The notes: a model not told the origin generated them from the sequence alone. DNA of 64,000 nucleotides from Mesocentrotus franciscanus (GCA_037976565.1 CP137666.1:52355271-52419270); one strand, 5' to 3'; positions 1 through 13,853 are shown, numbered from the stretch's first letter. Numbers and translations are program-made.

Positions 1-653
1 TGAACTACTGATGGAAATACCACATGTATGCTATGTTACAAAATGTAAATGTGTTGCTGTATTTATGTTACATTCTTTCGAGCAATTCGCTTGCACACGT
101 AAGAACCTCAAGTGCTTTGCAGTGTGCTTAGTATCACCGTAACTCAAAGCAACAAGTCATATCCTGACTAGACTTACTGAGGAATCTTCAACTGGAGACT
201 CCTGATGACATTTTCCTTCCACCCTCACCCCCCACCCTCCAAATCATCCCTGCATGCTCGTTGAGGCTATGCAATCACACTGCCGTGAGGCCCCCGGGAC
301 ATTTAAAAAACACTCAACTGAACATCACACAGAGAGAATGGGTTCGCAGAATCGTCATCGTGGAGGGAGGGAAAGAAAGGCTTTTAATATGAATTCTAGT
401 GGAGTGTAAGAAATGCAAATAGCTTGCGAAAACGCCCTGGTTGGGCGGGCGTGCAAGGAAGAATGTCTACAAAATGAGAAGGCTTCTATTAAGAGTGCAA
501 GTGTTCTGTTGTTGACTCTGCAACATGTAGGACTATGAAACCAAAGCTGAACAAGATTTTATACTGCAGTACACTGTATTACTGTTCCCAGGAGAGGGGT
601 ATGGATAAAGGAGGGAAACTTCAACTGAAAAAGCTAATGTTTTGTCTGTTCAC

Positions 654-703
654 AGCCAGAAGGGTGTTTATTCTGTGTGTAAATAGTTAAAGCCCTTCTG
701 GCT
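654..703. repeat. Dispersed hairpin family, locus 1
   Basis: The left arm AGCCAGAAGGGTGTT pairs with the right arm TTAAAGCCCTTCTGGCT. It lies in otherwise featureless sequence, 150 bp before an AATAAA (856-861) that could mark the 3' end of an upstream gene. Confidence 0.7.
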
Positions 704-3700
704 CCAAACAGTTTGATTTATATTCTTGTCTCCCCCCTCCCCCTCCTCCTCTTCAGTAAACTGTGTTAGCACTATTTTTGCAGAGGATGTTTTGATATGA
801 TTTCTTCAGGACCGAGTCTTGTGAATCCGTATAATTGCAGTGCAATGATTTTTCTAATAAATGTGCATATGATTTATTTGAGAACCTCTCAGTATACATG
901 CATTTTCATCAACTAGTGCATTTTAGGTGTGCTAGTACATGGGTAATGTTGCAAACACACCATTGAGACTGTACATATGTTATGCATCAGGAGAAATTAA
1001 TGACAGTTTTACAATTGTCAAGCATATCTGCTTCAATTGCTTTGTGCAGTAAAAAGTGATGTGATGTAAAAAGGTGATTCTATGGACATTAATGAATGGT
1101 TATTAATCTAGAACAATGATAATATATGTGAAATTTATTAGGATAAAAAGGTACTCAGGAATATATGGGATGAATCTATCATTTCTATTCAGGCAGTAGA
1201 AAATCTTGTTTACTTTGAAATTTACTTCTTGCTTGACTAATTCTTACAGACAAACTTCTTGTTTATTGTCTCATCGAAGACAGCTGGAGATCAAGTAAAT
1301 ATCCATACTGTCAATGCTATGTCTGATTGTGTATTAATTTGTCACAAGACATCTCAGTAAAGGCTTCAAAATATGAGGGGGGGGGATCTTTAGATGATAC
1401 ATGATACATTTTCCCCATTTTTTCTGTCTTTCTTTGGGTTTTCTTCTTTTCTTCTTCACATTCTTCAATTCTTCAATTCATGGTTGTTTCAGTTTCCTTT
1501 TGAATACAAATAATTACCAAAAGGTACAACCAAAAGATCTAACAGCACTTCAGTGAATTCAGTGAATATGTTATGGACCCAACAATCAACTAATAAAACC
1601 TTTTCTTATAGACTGAGGATAAGGGCAAAGCCTGCTCCTTTGCACCTCAGTGATAACAAAATTCCTAATTTTTCAATTTGTTTCCAGCAATTTTCCATAA
1701 TTTTGTATTTCTTTTTTTCCCTATCAATCATGCTTGACCTGTCAGTGTCAGAGGCATTCATGTAGAAGTAACTGTCCAATTAATAGGGGCATTTATGTGA
1801 AAATAATCTAAATTGAAACTGGTACAATTATTTTCCAATTAAGCAGCACTGGTTGAACTTTTCTCTTTATTTGTCAGTCAGCATTTCTCCTGGGAAAATT
1901 AGTCCATTAATGGGGTTATTTGTCTGTTCAATAGGGCCGCTGTACTTCTGATGTCCATTATCCATGCTGTGCCAGCTGATGCTTCTTGCATCAACTTTTT
2001 ATTGTATTGCTTTTTGATGCCATAATGATGGAGGCATAGTAAGATATTGCTGGGTGCTTCATCCAATTTAGCACATCACTGATTTTATCAAGACCTATCA
2101 GTTCACAAATGTTGTAATATCTTTCAAAGTTCAATATACCTTCCCTGGGTTGACTTCTCTGGTGTTCTATTATTTGTGACTTATTTAGAGTAATTGTATG
2201 TAAATTAAATTCATGAAATTTATACCACGTATAATGTTGTCATTCTGTATGCCATAGATGAATTTTTAGCATGATGATGAAGGATTGTTTATTTCATTTT
2301 TGAGGCTCGTGATTTGAGCTCGTCATCTCTAAAAAGGCTAGTCAGTAATCTATCAAAATTAAATTGCACTTTAGAAAGAAAACAGCAGACATTAGTGCTG
2401 TGATTTGGGAACTGAAAAGAGCTTCTAAAAATATATACACAGACATGAACTTAGCTTCAAAGGGCACTGGCCTAGCTAAGCCTGTACAATAACAGAATGA
2501 GAATCTAGGCCACATCGATGACCAGTATTTTGTGATAGCTAACTGACAAAAGCAATCTTGGAAACAAGAAAGACTCTCAATTTCCCTGTCTTAAGACTTC
2601 TATGATGTACATGTATTCATTATTATTGTTTTTAAAAGTTTTTTTAAATAATTATCTTACGTCCAAGAATTGTGATAAAAGATGAGGAAAGTGGAATAAA
2701 AAGTAAATTTCAATTGAACATTATGGGCCCAGATTCCAATGTTAAATTTTTATATACTTTGCTTCATTATTAAATTGGGCAGAAAACATATTTCACAAGA
2801 GTAAACTTCTCAATGCCATTTTTTTAAAGAATGTAACCTAGCAAAAAAAAAATGTTTTTAATTGAACAATATTTCAATTTTCAGGTGGATATTACCACCC
2901 ACAGCACAAAAAGGGGTTTAATATGTCTATGCATAATTCCTCTTCCTGTTTTGTAGCATATTTGTAGAAAAAATAAAAATAACCATAGTAATCTAAAGAT
3001 TTCCACTATCACATGTTCTAGTGGGTGAATTCAAGAAACAATCGACTTGCATCCACTTTCATTGTCTACCTTATATTGTGAAGAAAACCGCAATAAAAAA
3101 CACCACTCCAGCAGACGTCAATTGTACGTGCCCTAGTTATCATTCTTCAATTTCACAGAGACAAGAAGAAAAAAATAGAAACCTGCATTCAATCTTCATG
3201 TGCCTTTTGCTTCAGTGTGAAATTTATTTTCTGTACAGGCAATTGATCAAAGATCGTATGCCCCTCTCATTTTATGCATTTTTAAAGGATGCTGCGTCTA
3301 TTCATAGATTGTAAAAGTGATTATAAAACGGAAGGTTTGATCATTCTTATTGTAATGTAAAGGCGTGTATTGGGATAGAATGCCAAGGTCAGAAAGTTAG
3401 TCAACATGCTATTCAAGATTTCTTTCCCCATTGACTTGATTTGCGTCATCGGCATGGCTTGTTCGATAGAGTAAAGATGAAGGAAATAAATACCAGGTAA
3501 ACAACAATACATACCTCCGTCTATGCCATGAATAACAAAATATGTGCACTTGTTAGGAGTGGAATGTGTTTATTTTTAGCGGTGACTCTCTAGCGATGTC
3601 GGTTCTAAGAAGATGTTATCTATTGGATTTAAGTTCAACTTAGCCGGAGTGAGGGGCAGGGAAGAAAAGAATATGACAAATTGTCACTTGTAGATCTGAA

Positions 3701-4204
3701 GTACTCCTTAGGTTTAATCACATTTTATGCTTAATAAGCTACAATGGTTAAATACGTTATGTCCTCTGTGGTGTGTACATATCCATCCTATGATAAAGTG
3801 CTTGAGTAAAGAATTATTGGGTACAAACAGATATATTGCTTCATTGGAAGCACAGGAGAAGAGGGCATTCAAACTTGGCTTATTGATGATAATTTATGAG
3901 AATGATTTTCATGCTTTATTTTGGCAAGACAGTAATCTCATTAACAAAAATGAATATCCTAGTATAATATTATACTTTTTTATGTTGTTGCAGTAGAAAA
4001 GTTTTCATTTGTATATTGGGTCTTGGGGTAGTTTAAACATTTACCTTTTGTTCTCTTGGTTATTTCTTGATTTAAAAAAAAAACTCTGCCATTTGCCATT
4101 ATTCCTACTATTTCTGTACTATCATACTATCATATTACACACCCACAAATGCAGAAGATATTGCCAATACTCAAAATGTTGTTAGGTTAAATGAAAATTA
4201 CTTT

Positions 4205-4332
4205 CACATCCCTCTCTCTCTATATATATATCTCTCTCCATCTCTCTCTTCTTTTCTTTTCTTTTTCTTTTTCTTTTTCTTCTTCTTTTTCTTCTTCTTC
4301 TTCTTTTCTTTTTCTTCTTCTTCTTCTCTCAG
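4205..4332. repeat. CT/CTT-rich low-complexity tract
   Basis: (CT)n, a short (TA)n and then CTTTT/CTTCTT repeats on the plus strand. Confidence 0.9.
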
Positions 4333-5174
4333 CAGTTCACAAAAACTCACAGTAACATGAAGCCCGATTTCTAAGAGGAATATTTGATCACATGAAGGGC
4401 ATTATCTTAATTGCATTTTATCCAGGTACTTGATTTATTTATTCAATTCACTACACATGAGAATGGATATCATGGACCCCTGCACATTGTTTAATCTCGA
4501 GCCCCTTTCATTGTTGGGAGATTTCTTCTGTCCACAAAGCCTCAGGAGACAATTTTCCACCAATTGCATGTGAGATCTTTTACAAATTGTATATTTCTGT
4601 CGGAATACTGCCAATATTTCTCAAGGTCTTGTTTGCCTCATATAAGTCTGCCCAATAGACATATCGATTATAATATCTGTCTCGTCTATCCCCCACAATT
4701 AAATGTGATGTTCTTTGTGCAGTTCAATTTAATTAACTCAAGGTATGAAGATACATATTTGAAATTGAAAAAGAGAGTGGATATAGGGGATGATATATTC
4801 AGCCACACCTCTTATTTTACTGAAAATGAAGGATAGAATGGCTTCTAAAATGAATAAATATGAATGAATATGAAGACTGCTGTAACAATTGTTTTAGAAT
4901 ACAATTGCATTTCGTCCATCCTTATTTATATCATTATTAATATAAGTTTATTTAATGGGTTTAAATTTTTACAAAGCTTTTTCTTGAAACTTGCATTTCA
5001 TATCATTTACAAGTTGTATCTATAAAATGAAGAGATCAATCCTCCTATGCATAGACTTCACTTTGCCCTCACTTTGTGGAGATTATGCAATTTTTTTTTT
5101 ACTAGAACCAGAGTAATTTCATCATGGGGTCCAAGAATATAAGTCAAATCTGCTCTAGTGATCTCCTGAATAGA

Positions 5175-5320
5175 AAGAACACCTGTCTATAGAGACCACA
5201 TCGTTTCCCTTGAATAGTCATCCTCATTGCTATGTGTACTAAAGGAACCTGTAAATGAAGACCACCTGCCTATAAAGACCACTTTTCTTGTCTTCCATGA
5301 GTGTCCTTTATGTACAGATT
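5175..5320. repeat. Repeated CACCTGTCTATARAGACCAC motif
   Basis: Two related units occur (about 5180-5202 and 5260-5286), with AGGAACCTGTAAATGAAGACC between them. This motif is familiar from dispersed repeats of marine invertebrates. It underlies a 157-residue minus-strand open frame that I do not regard as a gene. Confidence 0.4.
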
Positions 5321-8300
5321 TCTCTGTATCAAGGATGACAAAAATCAGCAGAAATGCGGTAGATTTGATACCAAATAAGTTGAAACAAATGCATCTCCTA
5401 TGAGATATCTGGCTGCTACTGGGAACAAACACATCACCAAAGCAATACTTTAGGAATGAAGAAGACCCGCTCATGTTTTCATCACCTCCCCTCGATAATG
5501 TCACGGGTGGGCGCACAACGTCAATGTTGGGAATTCCTGCCCTTCTCCCCAGGGTGTATGAAAATACCATGCAGTCTGGCAGTCTGGGCAGTCTGGCGTG
5601 CCCAGTGGCAGCAGCAGCAGCCGAGGCTTTGCCCAATGTCGATGACACAGATGCCCACAAATTTTGACGAGATGGAAAGGTGTGCTAATGTGCAATGGGC
5701 CATAACACAACTCAACACCTCATGTCGTAGATATCATCCAAAGTTCATGGGGTTATTGGCAGGGTTCACACAGGTGAGAAAAACGAGGTGAATACCTTGA
5801 TGGAGGAATGTTCACACTTTCAAGAACTTGATGGCTTGTATTCCATAGAACATTGAACCTCAAGCTGGAGTTATAATTGGTCTAAGTTGAGTTTTAAAGT
5901 GACAGTGTATCAAGTCTTACTATTTATTTGTATAGAACATTTGCCAGTGTCTTTTAAAATAGCTCTGCATGGTATCATCTGTACACATTTGAAGAAGAGA
6001 CAAAGTGGACTTTCCTCTTTTAGCGCTCATTGATAATGATAGCAATAACAACCAAAATGTTGGCACTTTAAGTGACTTTACTGGATATAAACACAATTCC
6101 TATACATGGATTATATTTGCATCTCTTCCGATTGTACATTAATTGAGGAAAATGGTTATTGACACTGTTTTGACATTGACTATATTAGATGCTCTCTGTG
6201 GAAAGGAATTTGCTAGTAATTTGAAAATTGAATGGGACTTTGGATTAATATCTTTTCACAAAGTTTGCATTTTTTGATAATCTTATGTAAATCACTTAGT
6301 TAGTTCTAGATGGATTGAGGCAATCAGACATTGTTTATGAAGATGTGACTCGTACAACTTAAAATAGTCATTGAAAGTTTTGATCCAAGATTATTGGGAC
6401 ACTGAGACACTGAATGGACAGCTTATAGATGCTGTATTGTAGATGTACCTTCTTGTGGAAAAAAAGAAAATCTTATATTATCTTATTTGACAGAGATGTT
6501 ATATGATTTGCCCGATGTATGTCTGTTCTTTTTAAAATTATTTTTAGAAAATGTAGTGAAGACATGGGGTGAGCCCTCTGGGCCTTGAGTTATCATGAGT
6601 TGCAATTGATCTGGATTGATAAAAAGTTCTCCAATCATTCACAAACTCACAGCTCCTATCTCTTTGTGATTGATGTCAATTTGCGATCGATTTGAATCCA
6701 TGAGATGGGGCCCAAGAATTATTTAGTAATAGAAGAAAGAATGACAAGACGGACACATACATCTACCTCTGGCTGTAAGTCTCCTTTTCATGGATTTAAA
6801 CTCTGACATCGAGGACTCTGCTAGAAAAACCAATTTAAAGTTGGTTGGCCATGAAAATTCATTGTGCCCCTTAAAAATGCAAATACATGATTGGATTCCT
6901 ATAGGTTACATCAGATTCCAGACAAATGTGTAGATTATCGATTCTGCTAGGCATAAATGTTTAGTGAGCAGGCAATCTGTCTTCATTAGAATGCATGTTT
7001 GATGTATCAAGTTCACCACTAGAAAAATAACTACCACTTAACCACAGCTATGTGGTTTTAAAGTCCTTTGGGTTAAATGCAAACTGAAAGCATGTATTAC
7101 CATGTATTACTGGGAACTCCTTTAACTTTCCTCAACCTCCCTCAATCTCCCTTGACCCCTCCCTCCCCCCCCCCTCAAACTGTCTCCACCTAGTCCAACC
7201 TTCTAACCCCAGTAGGTTTTGTTTTCATTCGGTCCAACTCTGAACATCAAACACACCCCTACGGAGGTGTTGATTTACACATCGGCGTTAGTCTGGTCCT
7301 GGCGGAGAGGGTGTTACGTCAAGCGATTACCGCTAAGGGTAGGGGATTCCGGGAGGTGGCTAAATTGACAAGAGTTTGAGGTCCCCAGCACTACTAACCC
7401 TGCAGATGTTTCGGAGTGACGCCAGATCCCTTTTGATCTCCAAACACCGCCATGTTTGGGGACTCCTCCCCTGGTAATGTTAGATGAAAGAGAATCTTGA
7501 TCTCTAAGGAAGGAAACCCAGCACCGTAGAAAGTTTGCACAGCTTCAAGACCCCAACTCATGTTTCAGCATGGTTACCTTCAAGCCTTTTTTGTTTCAGT
7601 CTCATCTACATGTAACATGTCTACAATCTAACACCCTTAGTTTGTAATATATGCATTGTTAGTATAGGCTCTAGAATAGAAGCACAAGACTTAGAATTTC
7701 GGCCCAAAATTTGTTATATCAATTAAAGCCTATATCAGCTCAAAGATTAAGTCCAGTTATGATTACAGTGTACATACCCTTTTTGGAAAGATTTGGTACT
7801 TAACCAACAAACTGTCTATACTAACTGAAGTTTTAACTTCAACACTGGGCCAAACAAACACCATACTTAACTCTAAACCTAACCTGAAAACCCCAGTCAC
7901 AACCCTTACCCTAACCCCATATCTTTGACCCCCTCCTAAAAAAAAGCAGCATGTATCTTGTTGCAAAAGGTCTTCTTGAGAATTTGAGCCATATTCATGG
8001 TCAATATTTTCCAGAAGAAATTAATTTCTAGGGATCTTGTTCTCACAATTACTTTGACCATAGAGAGTCAGAAGGGCGTTAGCACTATGTTAAAATGTAA
8101 GAGTTAATGCCTTTCTGGTTCTGGTTCTGATATGATCTTAAGTAGATGTTAAATTAGGATTAATCTCATATAAAAGGTCAATGATTTAATTCTTTCCAAT
8201 TCAAATTGTTCATACTTTTCACTAAATACTAATTTCAAGGGTTTTTATCTTTACAAGGACATGATAAGATCTTTGTTAGATGTTAACCTATTCAATATCA

Positions 8301-10365
8301 AGCCTAAGATTACTCAGGCTTAAGTTTATGGAAAATGTGTGTTATCTAAAAATCAAATTGTGTCCAAGGGCTTAAGTTGTTAGAATCCATATTGTATACC
8401 AGTGTTAGAAATAGATTCTGATTTACTGAGACAGTACATCAATACTTCATGTAAAGAACTTCTTGGTTGGACTTTTATTCTTGCAATTGCCTTCATGTGA
8501 TCTATTGTAGATGGTAAATAAGTATAAGTCTTTTTTTTTTTTTTAATCTTTTTTTATAGTTACCAACAGAAAACTTTGAATGTGCTTGATCTCATAACTC
8601 CCCTTCCCCTTCCCCACACACATACTTGGGAGATGCCCCTACTCTTTGGATGCACTGAGGAAAGGGGTAAAGGGATATCTGTATAAAGTTTGTTTACTCA
8701 CTATTTATTTTTCATCATACTATTGAGTAGATTTTTTTAATGTATTCATCTGATACATTTAAACCGTTAGTGCTGAAATACTTTAAAAGAAACTTTTTTT
8801 AAATTTAGGGCTTTTTACAAATGGATCATAACAGGCCCCCAAATAACTGCCTATATGTAGAGTCATCAGTCTAAAAATGGAACCTTGATACATCAGATAA
8901 ATAATAGATCCAACAACGAAATAATTAAGTACCCCTTTTATTTCATTACCGGAGACTTAGCAATCAACAACACATTATGTGGTAATTTAACTCCACCATG
9001 TATTTTAGTGAGAAGCGTCTGTCTCGCCATACCCTATCACATAATGCAACATGTAACAATAGGTAATAGACTAATGGGCTGTCAGCAGCTGCGTAATGGT
9101 CTTGCTTATTTATTCCCATTAGCTACATTAGAAGCTATAGCTCATTAACCTTTTCAGAGGTAACCATGCTATGTATCAGCTGCCCTGGGGCCAGCCGTGA
9201 TTAAGAGCTTCTTTCCACTGCCCAAACATTCTGTGATGTTGGTGTGAAGCTTACACCATGGCTTTCAGAGGCAACAATATGCACATTATTTTAGGATTAA
9301 CTTATTTAGATGTGAGTTCTAGTTACAATGGGGGAATCAAAGAATTCAAGCAGATTATAATATAAACCCAACAGTTTCACTCAAATATTTAAAGGGGTGG
9401 ATTATCAGAAGTGGGTGCTTGAAATGAAGATCTAATTTTTGTTTAAATAGTCATGTGGTGTCATGTCTCGGCCACTTACAATTATGTTGTCCCATGTGTG
9501 AATAATCATGTAGGTGCTTTTCAAAAGATGTGGTACTGTAAAATAAAAAAAAAATTGGCATGCAAGAAACTCACAAAGTTTGCAAGTGGTACAGAAGTTC
9601 TAGGTTGTGAACAATGCCCAACACTACATTTTTGCAATTTGTCGGGAGGGCAAAGGATTCTTATGTACTTCATGTTCAGGAAAATTTTCATCGGTGTTTC
9701 TCTTGTCAAGATGTGCTTAAATATTAACAAAAAGATATTTTGTTACCAATGGCACACAAAGTGGTCAGTGTAATTGTAAGAAAATGGTCAACCTAGAGAC
9801 AGTGGGAAGAGGCCTGATGAAAGCATCCCATCACTACACATTAATGACATCACATTAGACAGGCATGTTAAGATTTATATGTAGCTCATGGCAATCTAGA
9901 TTTAAATGTGCCCATGCCCAGTCCTGTCTCGTGGCATCTAAGAGGTTAGACAAATTAATTAAAATTAGCCTAGTTTTCTGTTCTGACAGATATTTCCTGG
10001 GGGTTTTATCTCTTTATTCTTCTCTACTTTTCCCCAATCTGAGTTCAATCTACTACATGAATACATGTACTTTTTCCATTGTTTTTATTTGATTTAAATT
10101 CCCACATGGATAGTTGTTCATATCTTTCCTCTCTCTTGTCTCGGGCAGTGGGAATTGAATTGGATATAGGCATACTCTATTTCTTTCAAGTGCCTCTTTT
10201 CCATGATGTAAAATTTACTTGATGCTATATTTTGGGGTTCAGTTAGAGATGTATCTGTCATGAGGGACATGATGAAATGACAGCTGAAGTTGAAATAATA
10301 ACCTTGCAAAAGAGATGAAGTATGATATTAGGTACTTTTAATAATTACGTCCACTGCATGGGAGT
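5321..10365. other. No gene seen
   Basis: AT-rich, with a GC-richer patch at about 7220-7480 that has no open frame and could be a regulatory or repeat-derived island. Hairpin locus 2 lies inside. Short open frames look random. Confidence 0.5.
8065..8122. repeat. Dispersed hairpin family, locus 2
   Basis: The left arm GAGTCAGAAGGGCGTTAGC pairs with GAGTTAATGCCTTTCTGG, with an AT-rich loop. Confidence 0.7.
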
Positions 10366-10640
10366 CAGAAATGGAGAGAGAGAGATGTAGAGAGATAAAG
10401 AGGGAGAGACAGAGAGAGACAGAAACAGAGATAGGCAGAGAATGAAAGAGATAGAAATAGAAGGGGGAGTGAGAGAGAAAGAGTGGGGAGAAGGAGGTGA
10501 AGTGAGGGGAGAGAGAGAGAGAGAGAGAGAGAAAGGGAGAGGAGAGATTGGGTACTGTTGAAGATGGAGGGAGATGAAGTTAAAAGGTAAAAGGGGAGAA
10601 GGAGATGTAGAAAGAGATAGAGATGGGAGAGAAAGGTACT
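10366..10640. repeat. Polypurine (GA)-rich tract
   Basis: About 270 bp made largely of GAGA, GGGAGA and GAAAGAG variants on the plus strand, including an uninterrupted (GA)n core near 10511-10532. It faces the CT-rich tract that begins about 345 bp downstream. Confidence 0.9.
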
Positions 10641-10984
10641 ATCTACTTTCATAATTTCATGACATTATAAACAATAAAGCTGTTAGGACCTCCCAAGCAT
10701 TGTTTATATTGACCATTCCTCATTTATCTTCTTGTCACTTTTCAGAAGCTAAGCAAACATTCTTCATTACCTCTGCTCATGTGACCCATTGACTACTGAA
10801 TTCTCTCTTACTCATAGGCTTAATACAGGGACCACATGGTTCCCATAGTCAACGGGTTGATCTGCTACAAATCTGCTACAAAATCTGCAACAATATTTTT
10901 GGGACGTACTCCTCTTTTGTTTTCATCATTCACTACATTATTATCTCTCATCTCATTACATTCATATCATGTTCTAGCACCCCT

Positions 10985-11410
10985 CTTACTCTCTTCCCCT
11001 CTTGGGCTCTCTCTCTCTCTCTCTCTCTCTCCCTCTCTTCTCTCTCCTCTCTCCACCTCCCCTCTGTTTCTCTCTATCTCTCTCTTTCCTTACTCCCTTA
11101 TTTGTTTCTGTGTCTTTCACCTTTGCTCTCACCATCTCTCTCGTCTTTCCTATGATGCCATTTCCTCTTGTTCTCTTAATCTTTTTTAGACTCTTCCCCC
11201 TTCTCTCTGTGTCTCTCCTTACTTCCTTATTTGTTTCTGTGTCTTTCCCCTTCGCTCTCACCATCTCTCCCATCTTTCCTCTATTGCCATTTCCTGTTGT
11301 TCTCTTAATCTTTATTGGACGCTTTCTCTCTTACCATCCCACCCTCCCCCCTACTCTCCACTCTCTTCCCATCTCTCTCTCTCTCTGTCTCCTCCCTCGT
11401 TCTTGTCACT
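10985..11410. repeat. Polypyrimidine (CT)-rich tract
   Basis: CT-rich plus strand with a (CT)n core near 11008-11031, containing the 129-bp duplication. It is complementary in composition to the GA tract at 10366-10640. Confidence 0.9.
11086..11335 (+). repeat. Two tandem copies of a 129-bp pyrimidine-rich unit
   Basis: TCCTTACTCCCTTATTTGTT at 11087 and CCTTACTTCCTTATTTGTT near 11217 start units that stay aligned for about 120 bp, through CTTAATCTTT. The period is 129 bp, a multiple of three, so the long open frames here are repeats rather than genes. Confidence 0.8.
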
Positions 11411-12137
11411 CACTCAGTAGCTTTACTCTTGTCTGTGCAAATATTGTTCCACTGAACTGATTTCAGGCTTCGTCTTGCGTCTTTGTTTGTCTGTTCGTGA
11501 AAAGACAAGAAATCGTGCCATGCCAACCCCAGAATCCGTCTGCACACCGACTTGTAATGTCACACAACGGTCTGCAATCGTGCGTGGGCATGACTTCGTG
11601 GGCATGACTTCCACAAAATGACGAGGCTTGCTAGGTTCAACATGAAAACATCTCTTCCAAAAATTGAAATAATAAGAGATTATTGTCATTCAGTGTGGCT
11701 ATAGTATGCAATCCCAACTATAGTAGGGTTACCTTTTCATTCAACTAATGTCACAGTGTGGGAACTTGATCAAAATTATATAGAAAAGGCATTCATTTTT
11801 GTTATTAAGCTTGTTTTGCCATCGTAAGAAAGTACAGAAGTATTGATCAAAGCAGTCTGTATATCACCAAAAAGCTTTCTTCATGAAAACAGTACGGTAT
11901 CTGTTTCATTGTTAAGGGAATGGACCCAATTTTTTAAATTTTTTTATAATGTCCTGGCCAATTTACACACTATTTGCAAATAATACACAATTCTATTTAT
12001 TAGACAAGATTAACAATAACAAACGATATCATAAGTCATACCGGGTTAACCATGTTCCTTCTAAAATGGATTAGTAAACAGAGTAGAAGTGTAAATTAGT
12101 AATATCATACATCCTCTCTCTAAACTGTATTATTTCT

Positions 12138-12201
12138 ACTACTACTACTACTGCTACTGCTACTGCTACTGCTACTGCTACTGCTACTACTACTACTACT
12201 T
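12138..12201. repeat. (CTA)n/(CTG)n trinucleotide tract
   Basis: Alternating blocks of CTA and CTG triplets (about 20 units in all), followed by CTTCTCC-rich sequence to about 12260. Confidence 0.9.
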
Positions 12202-12722
12202 ATTTTTCTTCTCCTTCTTCTTCTTCTCCTTCTCCTCCTTCTTCCTCTCCTTCTGCTCTCTCAAAATTGTATTTTTTCTTCTTCTTCTATACAGAGAAAA
12301 ATTGAGAAATGTTTACTCATAGAACACTGAATTGTTAGAGAGAACCACTGTAAGCCTACAGATCAATATTCCATGCAATGATATGAGTCTGCTACCATGG
12401 CAACGCTCTAGTCACGATTTCAATAGTATTGATTAATGTAGGCTCCATATTACTCAGTACTTACTCCTTGTTTTTTACCTGTGTCATGTCCTTGAATAAA
12501 ATGGTGTATTCCACAGAAAGCAGCATCTCCAGTTTACAAAACTATGTCTGACGATTCGTAGTCATAGTCATAGGTAAACATAGGTGACTAATGTTGAGAA
12601 AAAGTGATGATGATCTATATGCGGTCATCAGTTATATCATGTACTTACAAGAAGAAAATAAGTATATTTACATTACTTGTATTCTCAAAGCATGACTCGA
12701 CTACTTTATACAAAACTGCTTT

Positions 12723-12900
12723 ATGTTTTGTGCACTTTTAGGACCTATCGGTCGTTTTCTGCATTTAAAATTGTATTATGGTTATTGTATAATATTATTA
12801 GACATGATTTGCTATGTATGTATTACTTATGTAAAAATTTATAACCTTGTATTTGTTATTTTGAACGCAGAAATAAAATCAATCAAACAAACAAACAAAA
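12723..12900 (+). mobile_element. Possible retroelement 3' end
   Basis: TTTTGAACGCAGAAATAAAA followed by (TCAA)n/(ACAA)n resembles the 3' end of a non-LTR retroelement with a short-repeat tail. No reverse-transcriptase coding is visible upstream. Weak evidence. Confidence 0.3.
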
Positions 12901-13402
12901 TAAAAGTATAAGCAATAACCCCATAATTTCATAGATAATCTGCACTAACCTTAAATACTATTAAAGTATACATTGCATATCAAGTAATAAGTACACACTT
13001 TAGAGATATCTTGTAAATCATTGTCAAGTCTAGATTTTGTATCCTTTCACAAATGTGGCTTTTGCTCACTCAGGCATAACATTTTGTGAGATATTTATGT
13101 TTTGATTGACAGGAGAGACCCTTAACTTTCCACAGGTATGAAAATATCCTGAAAATATTTTGAAATATTCATTTAAAGAGAGTATACCTAACTGAACTTT
13201 TTTTAGATGCTCATTACATCCAATAGGTTTGTTCTATTGAGTGGAATCGCCCGTTACATTGGTTTCTTTCTCTCCTCGCATTTGTAATATGGTAACAATA
13301 TGGTATATATTTTGTCATCTCATTACCATTGTTGATGTAATCTGTTCTGTTATTCAAACTGAAAATATAATATTTTATTTTTCCATTGTGTCTCCCGTAC
13401 AG

Positions 13403-13489
13403 TTATTGTTTGCTGGTGGCGTGGGATTATACTTCAGTGCCATACGATCAGATGCCTACCAGGGGAGCATCAAAGTATTCGCTGTTAAG
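13403..13489 (+). CDS. SSPN: Sarcospan-like, internal coding exon
   Basis: This 87-bp exon, phase 0 at both ends, encodes 29 residues beginning LLFAGGVGLYFSA and ending GSIKVFAVK. The acceptor is a pyrimidine-rich tract ending cccgtacag and the donor is AAG followed by gtacgt. Recalled vertebrate sarcospan matches the second half of membrane segment 2 plus the short cytoplasmic loop before segment 3. The next recognised exon starts in the same phase and continues the match into segment 3, which is why the two are joined. Sarcospan is a four-pass membrane protein of the dystrophin-glycoprotein complex. The exon for the N-terminus and segment 1 was not found and may lie upstream of the window. 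Family assignment rests mainly on the terminal exon; alone this exon would be weak. Confidence 0.6.
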
Positions 13490-13580
13490 GTACGTTCTAC
13501 CAGCTTCTTATGTAATTTATTGCAAAATAACCACCATGAAAGATTGATTAGAACAATTATTTCAAACGAGTCAAGTCATC

Positions 13581-13654
13581 TGTTTGACGGCAGAAGGAGG
13601 TTAACTCGTATATATTTGCAATATAGAGTTAATATCCTTCTGGCTCTCAACTGA
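13581..13654. repeat. Dispersed hairpin family, locus 3
   Basis: GACGGCAGAAGGAGGTTAAC pairs with GAGTTAATATCCTTCTGGC. It lies 92 bp downstream of the sarcospan exon donor, inside the intron. Confidence 0.7.
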
Positions 13655-13672
13655 CAAAATTTCATCATATCA

Positions 13673-13750
13673 TCTGTTTAGAGTCGAAAGGGTGTTAAAG
13701 TCTTTGTGAAAGTATACGCATTAATAATGCCCTTCTTGCTCTCAACAGAC
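13673..13750. repeat. Dispersed hairpin family, locus 4
   Basis: CTGTTTAGAGTCGAAAGGG pairs with AATGCCCTTCTTGCTCTC, and AACAGA closes the outer stem. It sits 19 bp after locus 3 in the same orientation. Confidence 0.7.
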
Positions 13751-13794
13751 GATGATGATGATGTTGGGATGCTTTATTGTTTCTTTGGCACTTG

Positions 13795-13795
<1 letters not shown>

Positions 13796-13851
<56 letters not shown>

Positions 13852-13853
13852 TT

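Larger units (their letters stand above)
1..5174. other. No gene seen (apart from hairpin locus 1 and a CT tract)
   Basis: AT-rich sequence with only short open frames. The first 860 bp, with an AATAAA at 856-861, could be the 3' UTR of an upstream plus-strand gene, but no coding end is visible. The missing first exon of the sarcospan-like gene was looked for here and not found. Confidence 0.5.

Noticed and set aside
5187..5660. 157-residue minus-strand open frame, one of the longer frames in the left part.
   Set aside because: No domain or signal is seen; part of it is a known type of dispersed repeat (CACCTGTCTATARAGACCAC) and no splice context supports it.
7900..7922. Telomere-like CCCTAACC stretch.
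   Set aside because: Only about two degenerate units are present; no array.
10365..11460. Long Leu/Ser-rich and Arg/Glu-rich open frames on both strands.
   Set aside because: They are translations of GA/CT low-complexity sequence.
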